A stretch of 64,000 nt of DNA from RGEC01 sp964626685 (GCA_964626685.1 CAZVJY010000001.1:62001-126000), one strand, 5' to 3'; counted from the first letter of the stretch, positions 41,689-51,446 are shown. A program made the numbers and translations. The notes: generated by a model from the letters alone, not told the origin.

Positions 41689-42987
41689 ATGCCGTATTTT
41701 TTCACCTCAGAATCTGTTTCAGAAGGCCATCCGGACAAGGTTGCCGACCAGATTTCAGATGCCCTTATCGATCATTTTCTGGCCTATGATGCCGAAAGCA
41801 AAGTAGCGTGTGAAACGCTGGTAACCACAGGTCAGGTAGTGCTGGCCGGCGAGGTTAAATCCAAAGCCGTACTGGATGTGCAGCAAATTGCCCGCGAAAC
41901 CATTGCAAAAATTGGATATACCAAAAGCGAATATATGTTCGATGCCAATAGCTGCGGTATCCTCAGTGCCATTCACGAACAAAGCCCTGATATCAACCAA
42001 GGTGTGGATCGCAAGAGCAAACAGGATCAGGGTGCCGGTGATCAGGGTATGATGTTTGGCTTTGCCTGCAAGGAAACCGACGAATACATGCCGCTGGCCA
42101 TTCACATTGCACACCTGTTGCTGGAAGAACTGGCTGAATTGCGTCGCGAAGGTAAAAAAATCAAATACCTGCGCCCCGATGCCAAAAGCCAGGTGACCAT
42201 TGAATATAGCGATGACCACAAGCCTCTGCGCATCGATACCATCGTACTCTCTACCCAGCATGATGATTGGATTAAGCCTAAATCAAACAAGGCTGCCGAT
42301 GTAAAAAAGGCGGATGACGAGATGCTGAAAGCCATCGATGCCGATGTGCGCAATATTCTGGTTCCCCGCGTGATGAAACTTCTGCCAAAGCGCGTACAGG
42401 CCTTGTTTGGCAACGACATCAAATACCACGTAAACCCCACAGGCAAATTTGTTATTGGCGGACCCCACGGCGATACCGGCCTCACCGGTCGTAAAATCAT
42501 TGTAGATACTTACGGCGGTAAGGGAGCCCACGGTGGTGGTGCTTTCAGCGGTAAAGATCCAAGTAAGGTGGACCGTTCTGCTGCCTATGCAACCCGCCAC
42601 ATTGCCAAAAACCTGGTGGCTGCGGGCGTTTGCGAACAGATCCTAGTTCAGGTTTCCTACGCCATCGGCGTAGCCGATCCCGTTGGCTTGTTTGTGGATA
42701 CTTACGGTACCTCGAAGGTTAAAATGACCGACGGTGAAATTGCCGCTACCATTCTCAAGATGAAGGAATTCAGCCTGAGACCCTACAACATTGAAACCCG
42801 CTTTAGCCTGCGTACTCCCATTTATCTTGAAACAGCTGCTTATGGACACATGGGCCGCAAAACCGAGGTGGTTACCAAAACCTACAACAAAGGCAAGGAT
42901 AACGAAAAAACCGTGAAGGTCAAGTTGTTCCCCTGGGAAGAGCTGAATGCTGTTGACGCAGTTAAAAAAGCCTTCAAATTGAAATAA
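41689..42987 (+). CDS. metK: S-adenosylmethionine synthetase
   Basis: Makes SAM from methionine and ATP. The 432 aa show FTSESVSEGHPDKVADQISD, QGAGDQGMMFG, the ATP-loop GGPHGDTGLTGRKIIVDTYG and the P-loop-like GGGAFSGKDPSKVDRS. It is somewhat longer than the E. coli enzyme (384 aa) owing to insertions, among them a Lys-rich one (about 195-215). Monocistronic, with its own promoter and a strong terminator. Confidence 0.97.
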   Translation: MPYFFTSESVSEGHPDKVADQISDALIDHFLAYDAESKVACETLVTTGQVVLAGEVKSKAVLDVQQIARETIAKIGYTKSEYMFDANSCGILSAIHEQSPDINQGVDRKSKQDQGAGDQGMMFGFACKETDEYMPLAIHIAHLLLEELAELRREGKKIKYLRPDAKSQVTIEYSDDHKPLRIDTIVLSTQHDDWIKPKSNKAADVKKADDEMLKAIDADVRNILVPRVMKLLPKRVQALFGNDIKYHVNPTGKFVIGGPHGDTGLTGRKIIVDTYGGKGAHGGGAFSGKDPSKVDRSAAYATRHIAKNLVAAGVCEQILVQVSYAIGVADPVGLFVDTYGTSKVKMTDGEIAATILKMKEFSLRPYNIETRFSLRTPIYLETAAYGHMGRKTEVVTKTYNKGKDNEKTVKVKLFPWEELNAVDAVKKAFKLK

Positions 42988-43004
42988 AATCTTTTATCGA
43001 TAGT

Positions 43005-43031
43005 AAAAACCCGGCTTGTCCGGGTTTTTTT
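43005..43031 (+). terminator. metK terminator
   Basis: AAAAACCCGG and CCGGGTTTTT with a 5-nt loop, continuing into more T's, 17 nt after the stop. Confidence 0.9.
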
Positions 43032-43058
43032 ATGGATAGCACAGTATTTAATTCCGAT

Positions 43059-43129
43059 GACCTCAGAGGGGTCGAACCAAAACAACATCCTGTATTTATT
43101 CCTGTACACCTTGGGGGCCTGTGCCCCAA
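43059..43129. repeat. Two short palindromes between metK and glmS
   Basis: GACCTC-AGA-GGGGTC (43059-43073, one G-U pair, 3-nt loop) and TTGGGG-(7)-CCCCAA (43111-43129). The first resembles CGACCCC-ACC-GGGGTCG at 22443, and its flanking CGA...GTCGAAC suggests a dispersed element. Confidence 0.5.
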
Positions 43130-43146
43130 TTTTGGTATACCTTGTA

Positions 43147-43154
43147 TAACTTTG
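43147..43154 (+). promoter_or_regulatory. -7 box TAACTTTG, 10 nt before glmS
   Basis: Exact TAnnTTTG upstream of the ATG at 43165. No glmS ribozyme-like structure is recognisable and the leader would be too short to hold one. Confidence 0.65.
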
Positions 43155-43164
43155 CAATTCACTT

Positions 43165-45006
43165 ATGTGCGGAATCGTAGCTTATATCGGCCATCGCGAG
43201 GCCTACCCCATCATCATCAAAGGACTGAAACGCCTTGAGTACCGCGGTTATGACAGTGCCGGCGTTGCCCTGCTCAATGGCGATTTACGGGTTTTTAAAC
43301 AAAAAGGAAAAGTAGCCGACCTGGAAAAAGCCACCGCCGGAGAATTCACCCAAGGCAATACCGGCATGGGACACACACGCTGGGCCACCCATGGTGTTCC
43401 CAATGATGTGAACGCACACCCCCACCTGAGCCAAAGCGGAGACCTCGCCGTGATCCACAACGGCATCATCGAAAACTACGCCACCATTAAGGAAGGCCTC
43501 ATTCGCCGTGGACACAAATTCAGCAGCGATACCGATACCGAAGTGCTCATTCACCTGATTGAGGACATCATGGTGAACGCAGGCCTAAACCTGCATGAGG
43601 CCGTGCGCGTGGCTCTGAAACAGGTAGTGGGCGCCTACGCCATTGTTATTCTTAGCAAAAATCACCCCGAACATCTTATTGCAGCCCGCAAAGGAAGTCC
43701 GCTGGTGGTGGGCATAGGCAAGGAACGCGGTGAATTCTTCATGGCCTCTGATGCCACGCCCATCGTGGAATATACCAGGCAGGTAATCTACATGAACGAT
43801 GGTGAAATCGCTGTGGTGGAAAACGACGAGCTAACCATCAAAACCATCGACAACGAAATTCAGACTCCCTATATCCACGAGCTGGAAATGAACCTGGAGC
43901 AGCTGGAAAAAGGCGGCTATCCGCATTTTATGCTCAAGGAGATATACGAGCAACCTAAGAGCATACTGGATAGCTTCAGGGGCCGGATAGATCCCACGAG
44001 TGCTGAAGTTATCATGCGCAGCATCCGCGATTATGAGGAAAAACTGAAAAACATCAACCGACTCATTCTCATCGGATGTGGTACCAGCTGGCATGCCGGT
44101 CTGGTGGCTGAATATTTGTTTGAAGAATTTGCCCGTATTCCAGTTGAGGTAGAATATGCCAGTGAATTCCGCTACCGCAATCCTGTTATTTACGGCGATG
44201 ACCTGATACTGGCTATTTCGCAAAGCGGCGAAACCGCCGATACCCTGGCTGCCATGGAACTGGCCAAAAATAAAGGGGCTACTGTGTTTGGCGTTTGCAA
44301 TGTGGTAGGCAGCAGCATTCCCCGCCTAAGCCATGCCGGGGCCTACACCCATGCAGGCCCTGAAATTGGCGTAGCCAGCACCAAGGCATTTACCGCCCAG
44401 GTGACTGTTCTTGCACTGATTGCCATGGCCATGGGCAAGCTTCGCGGTGCCCTCACAGGCGAACAACTCAGAGCGCTAATGTACGAGCTGGAAAGTATTC
44501 CTGCCAAGGTGGAAAAGGCGCTCAAACTGAATGATGAGATTGTGAAACTGAGCGAAATGTATAAAGACGCGCAGAATTTTCTGTATCTGGGCCGCGGATA
44601 CAACTTCCCCGTAGCACTGGAGGGAGCCTTGAAACTTAAGGAAATCAGCTATATCCATGCAGAAGGTTACCCTGCCGCTGAAATGAAGCACGGACCCATT
44701 GCCCTGATTGATGAAAATATGCCCGTGGTGGTGATTGCCACCAACAGCGCACACTATGAAAAAGTGGTGAGCAACATACAGGAAGTGAAAGCCCGCAAAG
44801 GGAAGATCATCGCGATTGTTTCCGAAGGCAACACCGGTCTGAACGACCTGGCCGACCACGTGATAGAGGTTCCCGAAACCGAAGAAAGCCTGAGTCCCCT
44901 CATCAACACCATACCGCTGCAGCTGCTGAGCTACCACATTGCCGTGATGCGCGGCTGTAATGTGGACCAGCCGAGGAATCTGGCGAAGAGTGTTACCGTG
45001 GAGTAA
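43165..45006 (+). CDS. glmS: Glutamine--fructose-6-phosphate aminotransferase
   Basis: Makes glucosamine 6-phosphate, the entry to peptidoglycan and LPS amino sugars. The 613 aa begin MCGIVAYIGHREA with the catalytic Cys2, followed by HTRWATHGVPND and HNGIIENY in the glutaminase domain; the two SIS isomerase domains show GCGTSWHAGLVAEYLFE, SQSGETADTLAAM and the C-terminal RNLAKSVTVE. It converges on the efflux operon with a 21-bp gap. Confidence 0.97.
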   Translation: MCGIVAYIGHREAYPIIIKGLKRLEYRGYDSAGVALLNGDLRVFKQKGKVADLEKATAGEFTQGNTGMGHTRWATHGVPNDVNAHPHLSQSGDLAVIHNGIIENYATIKEGLIRRGHKFSSDTDTEVLIHLIEDIMVNAGLNLHEAVRVALKQVVGAYAIVILSKNHPEHLIAARKGSPLVVGIGKERGEFFMASDATPIVEYTRQVIYMNDGEIAVVENDELTIKTIDNEIQTPYIHELEMNLEQLEKGGYPHFMLKEIYEQPKSILDSFRGRIDPTSAEVIMRSIRDYEEKLKNINRLILIGCGTSWHAGLVAEYLFEEFARIPVEVEYASEFRYRNPVIYGDDLILAISQSGETADTLAAMELAKNKGATVFGVCNVVGSSIPRLSHAGAYTHAGPEIGVASTKAFTAQVTVLALIAMAMGKLRGALTGEQLRALMYELESIPAKVEKALKLNDEIVKLSEMYKDAQNFLYLGRGYNFPVALEGALKLKEISYIHAEGYPAAEMKHGPIALIDENMPVVVIATNSAHYEKVVSNIQEVKARKGKIIAIVSEGNTGLNDLADHVIEVPETEESLSPLINTIPLQLLSYHIAVMRGCNVDQPRNLAKSVTVE

Positions 45007-45027
45007 TTCTTCCTTTCACGTTAGGAT

Positions 45028-46497
45028 TTACCGCCAGCCACCGCCCAGCGATTTATACAAGTGGATGTTGGTGATAAACCTTTCCTTTCTAATCCTAATC
45101 AGGTCTATATTTGACTGCAGTGCATTCTTCTGCGTCATGAGCACCTCCAGGTAATTTGCTTTTCCGGTAAGAAACAGATCGTTTGAAATTTTTACTGATG
45201 CATCAAGTGCAGCTGCCTCCTGCGTTTTCAGGGCCTCCATATCGCTTAAATAGGTAAAGCTTGATAGCTCTGAAGACACCTCCAGATAAGCGTTAAGTAC
45301 CGTTTTCTGGTAGCGGTAGAGTGATTCCAATTGCTCTGCATTAGCCTTGTAAAAATGCGCTTTAATGGCACTTCTGTTTATGAGCGGGCCCGTTACACTG
45401 CCCAGAAAATTGTATGCCACAGATTGCGGAAAGTTAAATAGAAACTGGGTGCTGAAGGCCTGAAATCCCAAGGTACCAAAAATATTGAAGGAGGGATAAA
45501 AAGCCGCCTTAGCCGCTTTGACATTCAAACCTGCGGCGCGTAAATTCAATTCTGCACTGCGTATATCCGGGCGGTTTTGCAGCAGCGCAGAGGGAACGCC
45601 CGTACCCGCAATATTGAACGAATCCAGATTAAAGAAACGGGTGTTGCGCTTAATGGGCTCCGGGAACCTTCCTAAAAGACCGTTGATGGCGTTTTCCAGC
45701 AACCGTATCTGTTTCAGGCAATCTACTTCAATGCTTTGCGAATTAAACACCAGAGCCTCAAATTGCTTGATGGATAACTCCGTAGCATGGCCTGCCTCTT
45801 TCTGAACTTTCAGAATTTCCAGGGCATTTCTTTGAAGGCTTAGGGAACCCCGTATCAGCTCCAGCTCTTTATCGAGTGCCAGCAATTCATAGTAGTAAGC
45901 AGCAACCTGATCTACAATACCCGTCAAAATCACGTGTTTCCCTTCCGCACTTTCCAGAAAACGAAGAAAAGTGGCTTTTTTTCTGTTTTTCAGTTTTCCC
46001 CAAACATCTATTTCCCAGTTGGTTATAAATCCCATGTAGTAATCCGGCAGGTGTGTGGGAATCAAAAAACCGGGGGAGAACTCGGTCACCCTGTTTCCGG
46101 CATCATCCATGGTATAGTAGCCAAATTTGCGCTGCTGAAAGGCTGTATTTGCATTTACACTGGGGAGCAAAGCCCCTTTTGCCGAGCGAAATTCAGCCTT
46201 GGCATATTCCATCCTTTGTAAAGCCATTTGCACATCGAAATTGTTTTTTACTGCTGTATTGATGAGGCTTACAAGCAAGGAATCCTTAAAAAACAAGAGA
46301 TAAGAAGGCAATGTGTCCTTAAATGAAGCCTGCACAGGGGTTTTTAGCAGGGAATTATTTTCCGGATCTTCCTTCAGTGAATCATTGAGCTGATAGCTTA
46401 ACGGAAATTGCTGATTGCTTGCGGGACGGGGCGTATTGAATTTGGGTATGCAGGCATGGATGCTGACCAAAACAGTCAGGTATATAAGTTTTTTCAT
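45028..46497 (-). CDS. TolC-like outer-membrane efflux lipoprotein
   Basis: Outer-membrane channel of the tripartite pump encoded by this operon. The 489 aa have a lipoprotein signal (LTVLVSIHAC), then two outer-membrane-factor repeats: YYELLALDKELELIRGSL, IEVDCLKQIRLLENAINGLLG, GVPSALLQNRPDIRSAELNL (the NodT-type signature) and FYPSFNIFGTLG. It overlaps the RND transporter gene by 4 bp and is last in the operon. Confidence 0.9.
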   Translation of the reverse strand: MKKLIYLTVLVSIHACIPKFNTPRPASNQQFPLSYQLNDSLKEDPENNSLLKTPVQASFKDTLPSYLLFFKDSLLVSLINTAVKNNFDVQMALQRMEYAKAEFRSAKGALLPSVNANTAFQQRKFGYYTMDDAGNRVTEFSPGFLIPTHLPDYYMGFITNWEIDVWGKLKNRKKATFLRFLESAEGKHVILTGIVDQVAAYYYELLALDKELELIRGSLSLQRNALEILKVQKEAGHATELSIKQFEALVFNSQSIEVDCLKQIRLLENAINGLLGRFPEPIKRNTRFFNLDSFNIAGTGVPSALLQNRPDIRSAELNLRAAGLNVKAAKAAFYPSFNIFGTLGFQAFSTQFLFNFPQSVAYNFLGSVTGPLINRSAIKAHFYKANAEQLESLYRYQKTVLNAYLEVSSELSSFTYLSDMEALKTQEAAALDASVKISNDLFLTGKANYLEVLMTQKNALQSNIDLIRIRKERFITNIHLYKSLGGGWR

Positions 46498-49400
46498 GTT
46501 GTTTTCTTATTGTTTTTTATGGATGCAAACAGGTAGTACAATCCCGGCACGATGATCACACCAAAGAGGGTTCCAAAGAACATTCCGCCGGCGGCGGCTG
46601 CGCCAATGGTTTTGTTGCCAATGGCACCGGCACCGCTTGCCATCACCAAGGGAATCAGTCCGGCAATGAAAGCAAAAGATGTCATCAAAATGGGCCTGAG
46701 ACGCAGCGTTGCTCCTTCGATAGCCGCATCGAGCGCCGCAGTGCCTGTTTTCTGTTTTTGGATAGCAAACTCAACAATCAGAACGGCATTCTTTCCGAGC
46801 AGCCCGATAAGCATAATCATGGCCACCTGGGCATAAATATTGTTTTCAAGACCCATCAGGGAAAGCAGCAGGAAAGCACCAAAAACACCCGTAGGCAGTG
46901 ACAGGATTACAGGCAATGGAAGCAAAAAGCTTTCATACTGGGCAGATAGGATTAGGTAAACGAAAATCAGGCATACCAGAAAAATATACAGGGCCTCATT
47001 ACCTGCATTCGCCTGGTCACGGGAAGAACCGGCAAAATCAAACCCAAAACCTTTTGGCAGCTTTTCTTTGGCAAGTGCTTTGATTTCGTCTATCGCCTGA
47101 CCGCTGCTGTACCCCAATTCCTGCTCACCGTTCACCATAGCTGAAGGATACATATTGTAGCGGGTTACCTGCTCCGGGCCATACACTTTTTCAATACTGA
47201 GAAAGTTTGACATGGGAACCATTTCGCCGTCTTTGTTTTTCACCTGAAAAAGGAGTAAATCTTCGGGCTTGGCACGAAACTCAGGCAAAGACTGCAACAT
47301 TACTTTATAGAGCTGTCCAAATTTGATGAAATTGGTTGCGTAATCACTACCCAGCAGGGTTTGAAGTGTAGACAGCACATCCTTTACTACCACGCCTTTC
47401 TGGGCAGCTTTGGCATTGTCAATATGAATAAGGTATTGCGGAAAGCTGGCATCGAAAGAAGAAAATGTGTTACGAATGACCTCAGACTGATTCAGTTCTT
47501 TGGCAAAATTGATAGCAACCTCCTCCAGTTTTTTCAAATCACCCTTGCCTGTTTTATCAAGGATGCGCAGTTCAAATCCGCTGGAATTTCCGTATCCCGG
47601 AACCGGTGGCGGGGTAAAGAATTCAATTTTTGCATCCTGAATATGACGGGTATTTTCTTTGATTTTTGCAATAATTTCCTGGTCAGTTAAATCTCTGTCT
47701 TTCCAGTTTTTCAAACTGATCAGGTTCATGCCGTAGTTCGCCCCCGTTCCATCAGTAATGAAATTGTAACCCGCCAGGGTAGAAACTGAGGCCACTCCAT
47801 CAATTTTGGAAACCGCCTGCTGTATAGCATCGGTAACCTTTTCAGAGCGCTCCAGCGTGGCACCTGAAGGACTGCTGATGTTGGCATAAATCGTACCCTG
47901 ATCTTCATTGGGAATGAAACCCGATGGCAAAACCCTTCCCAAACCGATAACAGAAATGATAAAAATCAGCACCGATATCAGGGTGAAGCTCTTTTTAGGC
48001 GCAATGCGCTGCAGCAGGTTTGTGTATTTTCGGGTAACATCGTTGAACCAGCTGTTAAATTTGGACAAATACCTACCCACAATACCCTGTCCGGTGTTGT
48101 GTTGTTGTTTTAACATCAAAACACTCAGGGCTGGCGTTAATGTGAGGGCGATTACCCCGGAAAGCACAATGGAAATAGCCATGGTAATGGAGAATTGGCG
48201 GTAAAACACACCCACCGGACCTGAAATAAAGGCCACCGGAATGAACACAGCCGACATCACCAGAGTAATGGCAATGATTGCGCCACTCATCTCCCTGATT
48301 GCCAGGGTGGTTGCGGCAAGAACACTATTTCTGTGGTCTTCCAGCTTCGCATGAATGGCTTCAATAATCACAATGGCATTATCTACCACAATACCAATGG
48401 CAAGCACAATGGCAAACAGGGTTATCAGGTTGATGGAATAACCCAGCAAATGCATAAATGTAAACGTGCCTATCAATGATACAGGCACCGTGATTGCGGG
48501 TATGAGTGTCGAGCGAAAATCGCCGAGAAAGATAAATACCACCAGAGAAACCAGGATAAAGGCTTCTATCAGGGTTTTCAGTACTTCACTGACCGATGCA
48601 TCCAAAAAAGCAGAAACATCATAACTGTAGGTATAGGTTATCCCCTTGGGAAAACTCTTTTCCAGCTCCTCTAATTTGCTCTTAATGTTTTTAATAACCT
48701 GACTGGCATTACTACCTGGCCTTTGTTTGAGTATAATGGCGGCAGAAGGCTTCCCGTTTTCTTTGGACAGCACATCATAGTCGAGCGAGCCAAATTCAAT
48801 TTCTGCCACATCCTTCAGTTTCAACAACTGACCGGCCTCATCCTGTTTCAGTATGATGTTTTCATATTGTTCACGGGTGTTGTATTTACCGGTGTATTTG
48901 ATCACATACTGCAGGGATTGTGCTTTTCTGCCCGAGCTTTCGCCAATTTTACCGGGCGCTACTTCTATGTTTTGCTCTTTTAGGCAGCGTTCAATATCCT
49001 CCGTGGAAAGCTGGTAAGATGCCAATTTCGCAGGGTTCAGCCATACGCGCATGGCGTATTCCCGCTGGCCCATGATATCGGCATACCCGACTCCCTCAAT
49101 CCTTTTCAGCTCAGGCAGAATATTGATGTCTGTGTAGTTAAAAAGAAACTTCTCATCCAGCTCAGGGTTGTTGCTAAGAATGTTGAGGTAAAGCAGCATA
49201 CTGTTTTGCACCTTTTCAACAATCACCCCTGCTTTGATTACTTCTTCAGGCAGTTCGTCAAGGGTTGATGAAACCCTGTTCTGAACATTGACCGCTGCCA
49301 GTTCCGGGTCGGTTCCGGCATTAAATACAATCTGAATGATACTGGTACCGTCATTTCCGGATACCGACGACATATATGCCATTCCCGGCACACCATTGAT

Positions 49401-49604
49401 GGCTCTTTCAAGGGGAGTCACAACCGCTTTTACACAGGCTTCTGCATTGGCACCCGTATACTTTGTGGTAACCGTTACTTCCGGAGGTGCAATTTCCGGA
49501 AACTGGGTCATGGGCATTTGCGTCATTGCAATCGCACCCAGCATCAATATAAAAATAGAGATAACGATTGACAGAACAGGTCGTTTGATGAATTTTTCAA
49601 ACAT
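46494..49604 (-). CDS. RND efflux transporter, HAE1/AcrB type
   Basis: Proton-driven inner-membrane drug or lipid exporter. The 1036 aa have the 12-helix plan with N-terminal MFEKFIKRPVLSIVISIFIL and the two large periplasmic loops. In helix 4 the motif is IGIVVDNAIVIIEAIHA: the first relay Asp is present and the second is Asn (AcrB has DD); in helix 10 IGLLGKNAVLIVEFAI keeps the Lys. The adaptor gene is 14 nt upstream and the channel gene overlaps downstream. Substrate unknown. Confidence 0.95.
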   Translation of the reverse strand: MFEKFIKRPVLSIVISIFILMLGAIAMTQMPMTQFPEIAPPEVTVTTKYTGANAEACVKAVVTPLERAINGVPGMAYMSSVSGNDGTSIIQIVFNAGTDPELAAVNVQNRVSSTLDELPEEVIKAGVIVEKVQNSMLLYLNILSNNPELDEKFLFNYTDINILPELKRIEGVGYADIMGQREYAMRVWLNPAKLASYQLSTEDIERCLKEQNIEVAPGKIGESSGRKAQSLQYVIKYTGKYNTREQYENIILKQDEAGQLLKLKDVAEIEFGSLDYDVLSKENGKPSAAIILKQRPGSNASQVIKNIKSKLEELEKSFPKGITYTYSYDVSAFLDASVSEVLKTLIEAFILVSLVVFIFLGDFRSTLIPAITVPVSLIGTFTFMHLLGYSINLITLFAIVLAIGIVVDNAIVIIEAIHAKLEDHRNSVLAATTLAIREMSGAIIAITLVMSAVFIPVAFISGPVGVFYRQFSITMAISIVLSGVIALTLTPALSVLMLKQQHNTGQGIVGRYLSKFNSWFNDVTRKYTNLLQRIAPKKSFTLISVLIFIISVIGLGRVLPSGFIPNEDQGTIYANISSPSGATLERSEKVTDAIQQAVSKIDGVASVSTLAGYNFITDGTGANYGMNLISLKNWKDRDLTDQEIIAKIKENTRHIQDAKIEFFTPPPVPGYGNSSGFELRILDKTGKGDLKKLEEVAINFAKELNQSEVIRNTFSSFDASFPQYLIHIDNAKAAQKGVVVKDVLSTLQTLLGSDYATNFIKFGQLYKVMLQSLPEFRAKPEDLLLFQVKNKDGEMVPMSNFLSIEKVYGPEQVTRYNMYPSAMVNGEQELGYSSGQAIDEIKALAKEKLPKGFGFDFAGSSRDQANAGNEALYIFLVCLIFVYLILSAQYESFLLPLPVILSLPTGVFGAFLLLSLMGLENNIYAQVAMIMLIGLLGKNAVLIVEFAIQKQKTGTAALDAAIEGATLRLRPILMTSFAFIAGLIPLVMASGAGAIGNKTIGAAAAGGMFFGTLFGVIIVPGLYYLFASIKNNKKTT

Positions 49605-49618
49605 GATTTTCCGGGTCC

Positions 49619-50722
49619 TTAATTATTGATATTTAGTTGATTCAGCGGAACAAATCTGGGTTCAATCTTGTCTCCGTCCTTGATATTTTGAAGCCCTTCA
49701 AAAAGGATTTTATCAGATGCACTTAAACCGCTTTCCAAAACAAAAAGATGGGGAAGTCGCTGTTTTATTTTAATGTTTTTTGAAACCACTTTTGCTTCTT
49801 GGGTAACCACATATACATATAGTTTATCCTGAATTTCATACGTTGCTTTCTGGGGAATAATCATGGCTTTTTTTAAGGGCCTGTTTAACCGGACTTTACC
49901 TGTGGAACCGTGTTTAATTAGCAGCTCAGGGTTGGGAAACTTTGCCCGGAAGGCAATATTACCCGTGCCACGGTCAAATTCTCCGTCCTGATTTTCAATG
50001 ATTCCAGGGTATTTGTGCGGCTGATTGTTTGCCAGCAACAGGCTGATCTCAGCATCCAAATGCATGTTGTTTGACTGGGTCAATGACAAATACTCTTTTT
50101 CAGAGACATTGAAATATGCATACACCTCCGTGTTGTTTGACAGGGTGGTGAGCAAAGTACCATCATTGATCAGGCTGCCCAACTTGAATGGAATACGGTG
50201 AATTACCCCGTCAAAAGGGGCTTTGATGGTGGTTAATGACAAATTAAACTGCGCACTTTGTTCGTGGGCCTGGGCTTCTTCTATTTTAGCCTGAGCCAGC
50301 TCCAGCTGTATTTGTACCTGGTCTAATTCAGCTTTCGATACAATATTCTTGTCATACAGCTTCTGAACATTCTGCAATTCTAGTTTGGCCGATTTTGCCT
50401 GAGCCACAGCAGATCTCAATAATGCCTGCGATTTTCGAACCTCCTGCTGAAAATCAATGTTGCTAAGTTTAAATAAAACCTGCCCTGCTTTCACATGAGA
50501 TCCTTCATCTACATATATTTTCTCCAGGTAACCATTGATTTTTGATCTGATTTCTACATTTTGTTTGGATTGTATATCTGCAATGTAATCGACCGAAAAA
50601 GTGGTATCTACCAACATTGGGGCCGTAACGGTGAGTTGTAAAGGCTTCGTGGCGTTGTCTTTTTTTGATTGACAACTGAATAACAATGAAACAAAGGCGA
50701 CTGTGTATAGTAGTTTTTGCAT
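49619..50722 (-). CDS. RND efflux periplasmic adaptor (membrane fusion protein)
   Basis: 367 aa linking the transporter to the channel. It has a lipoprotein signal (VAFVSLLFSC), the lipoyl half-motif VEIRSKINGYLEKIYVDEGSHVKAGQVLFKL, a long coiled-coil hairpin (about 85-150), TIKAPFDGVIHRIPFKLGSLI and a C-terminal beta-barrel. First of the three pump genes; the 140 nt upstream hold no clear -7 box, so the promoter may be ahead of the small anchored protein. Confidence 0.93.
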   Translation of the reverse strand: MQKLLYTVAFVSLLFSCQSKKDNATKPLQLTVTAPMLVDTTFSVDYIADIQSKQNVEIRSKINGYLEKIYVDEGSHVKAGQVLFKLSNIDFQQEVRKSQALLRSAVAQAKSAKLELQNVQKLYDKNIVSKAELDQVQIQLELAQAKIEEAQAHEQSAQFNLSLTTIKAPFDGVIHRIPFKLGSLINDGTLLTTLSNNTEVYAYFNVSEKEYLSLTQSNNMHLDAEISLLLANNQPHKYPGIIENQDGEFDRGTGNIAFRAKFPNPELLIKHGSTGKVRLNRPLKKAMIIPQKATYEIQDKLYVYVVTQEAKVVSKNIKIKQRLPHLFVLESGLSASDKILFEGLQNIKDGDKIEPRFVPLNQLNINN

Positions 50723-50862
50723 TTTTAATTTAATGGGTTGCGTGTTTTGGGGTTTGATAGAAGTTCTTAGGGGTTTGAAAAACAGGAAGTACGGACATAA
50801 TGCCTCTACAGCATATACAGACCGTCAGCTCCACTGAAGTGGGATAATTAAAAAATAGATTG

Positions 50863-51150
50863 CTATGCCTGCGGAGGCGGATAGCTGATTTCAGGAAAAA
50901 CCTTTGGAATCCTGATGAATGGTCGAAATACAACTGTTCTGTGCAGCCTTTGACGGGTTGTCTTTATTTGAATTACATCCGTTTCTAGAAACTCAAATTC
51001 AACCTCTGACAAATCCGATTCCGGCATTTGTTCACGGGTATTTTCGGTTTGTACTGAACATTCTGCAGGAAACGCAACAATGGATTGGTACAAACCGAGC
51101 ATCATCGCACCAAATACAATCATCCAAAACCACTGATTTCTGCGTTTCAT
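50863..51150 (-). CDS. Small membrane-anchored protein upstream of efflux operon
   Basis: 95 aa: basic N-terminus and one hydrophobic segment (WFWMIVFGAMMLGLYQSIVAF, an anchor or signal), then a Glu-rich stretch (SDLSEVEFEFLETD) and a Pro-rich basic tail ending YPPPQA. Not recognised. An exact -7 box 10 nt upstream and the same orientation as the pump genes, 140 nt ahead of them, support a real gene; it could be a leader or regulator of the pump, which is inference. Confidence 0.55.
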   Translation of the reverse strand: MKRRNQWFWMIVFGAMMLGLYQSIVAFPAECSVQTENTREQMPESDLSEVEFEFLETDVIQIKTTRQRLHRTVVFRPFIRIPKVFPEISYPPPQA

Positions 51151-51160
51151 AAAAGCGATG

Positions 51161-51168
51161 CAAAATTA
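51161..51168 (-). promoter_or_regulatory. -7 box TAATTTTG, 10 nt before small anchored protein gene
   Basis: Exact TAnnTTTG on the minus strand ahead of the ATG at 51150; possible promoter of the whole efflux unit. Confidence 0.6.
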
Positions 51169-51434
51169 AACAGAAAATCAACGGGAATATAGTCTTCCGG
51201 GAAATAACCGATAGGTATAGAAGCTGATGACACAAGCATGCAATAGCGCATTTTCAGGCACATGATTCACTAACAAAAGAACTGGTTTTATGTTGATTTG
51301 TAGGGTAAATATCCATAAACCCATGTAGGTATATTGACATAAAAATCTTGAAACCAAGCAATCCCCGCCAAGCCACACCTTTACCAAAACAATGATTTTA
51401 AATACATGATGAGAGTCTGTATCTCAATCAAGAA
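51169..51434. other. Intergenic space with nothing recognised
   Basis: 266 bp between divergent promoters. It is A+T rich; a 69-aa minus-strand frame here lacks a promoter box, signal or codon bias. No RNA gene, repeat or terminator seen. Confidence 0.5.
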
Positions 51435-51442
51435 TAACTTTG
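51435..51442 (+). promoter_or_regulatory. -7 box TAACTTTG, 4 nt before small membrane protein gene
   Basis: Exact TAnnTTTG; CTCC separates it from the ATG at 51447. Confidence 0.65.
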
Positions 51443-51446
51443 CTCC

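Noticed and set aside
43059..43129. Possible glmS riboswitch-ribozyme
   Set aside because: Only short palindromes are present, and the probable transcript begins after them, about 10 nt before the glmS start.
51178..51387. 69-aa minus-strand frame in the intergenic space
   Set aside because: No promoter box, no recognisable signal and no link to neighbours.
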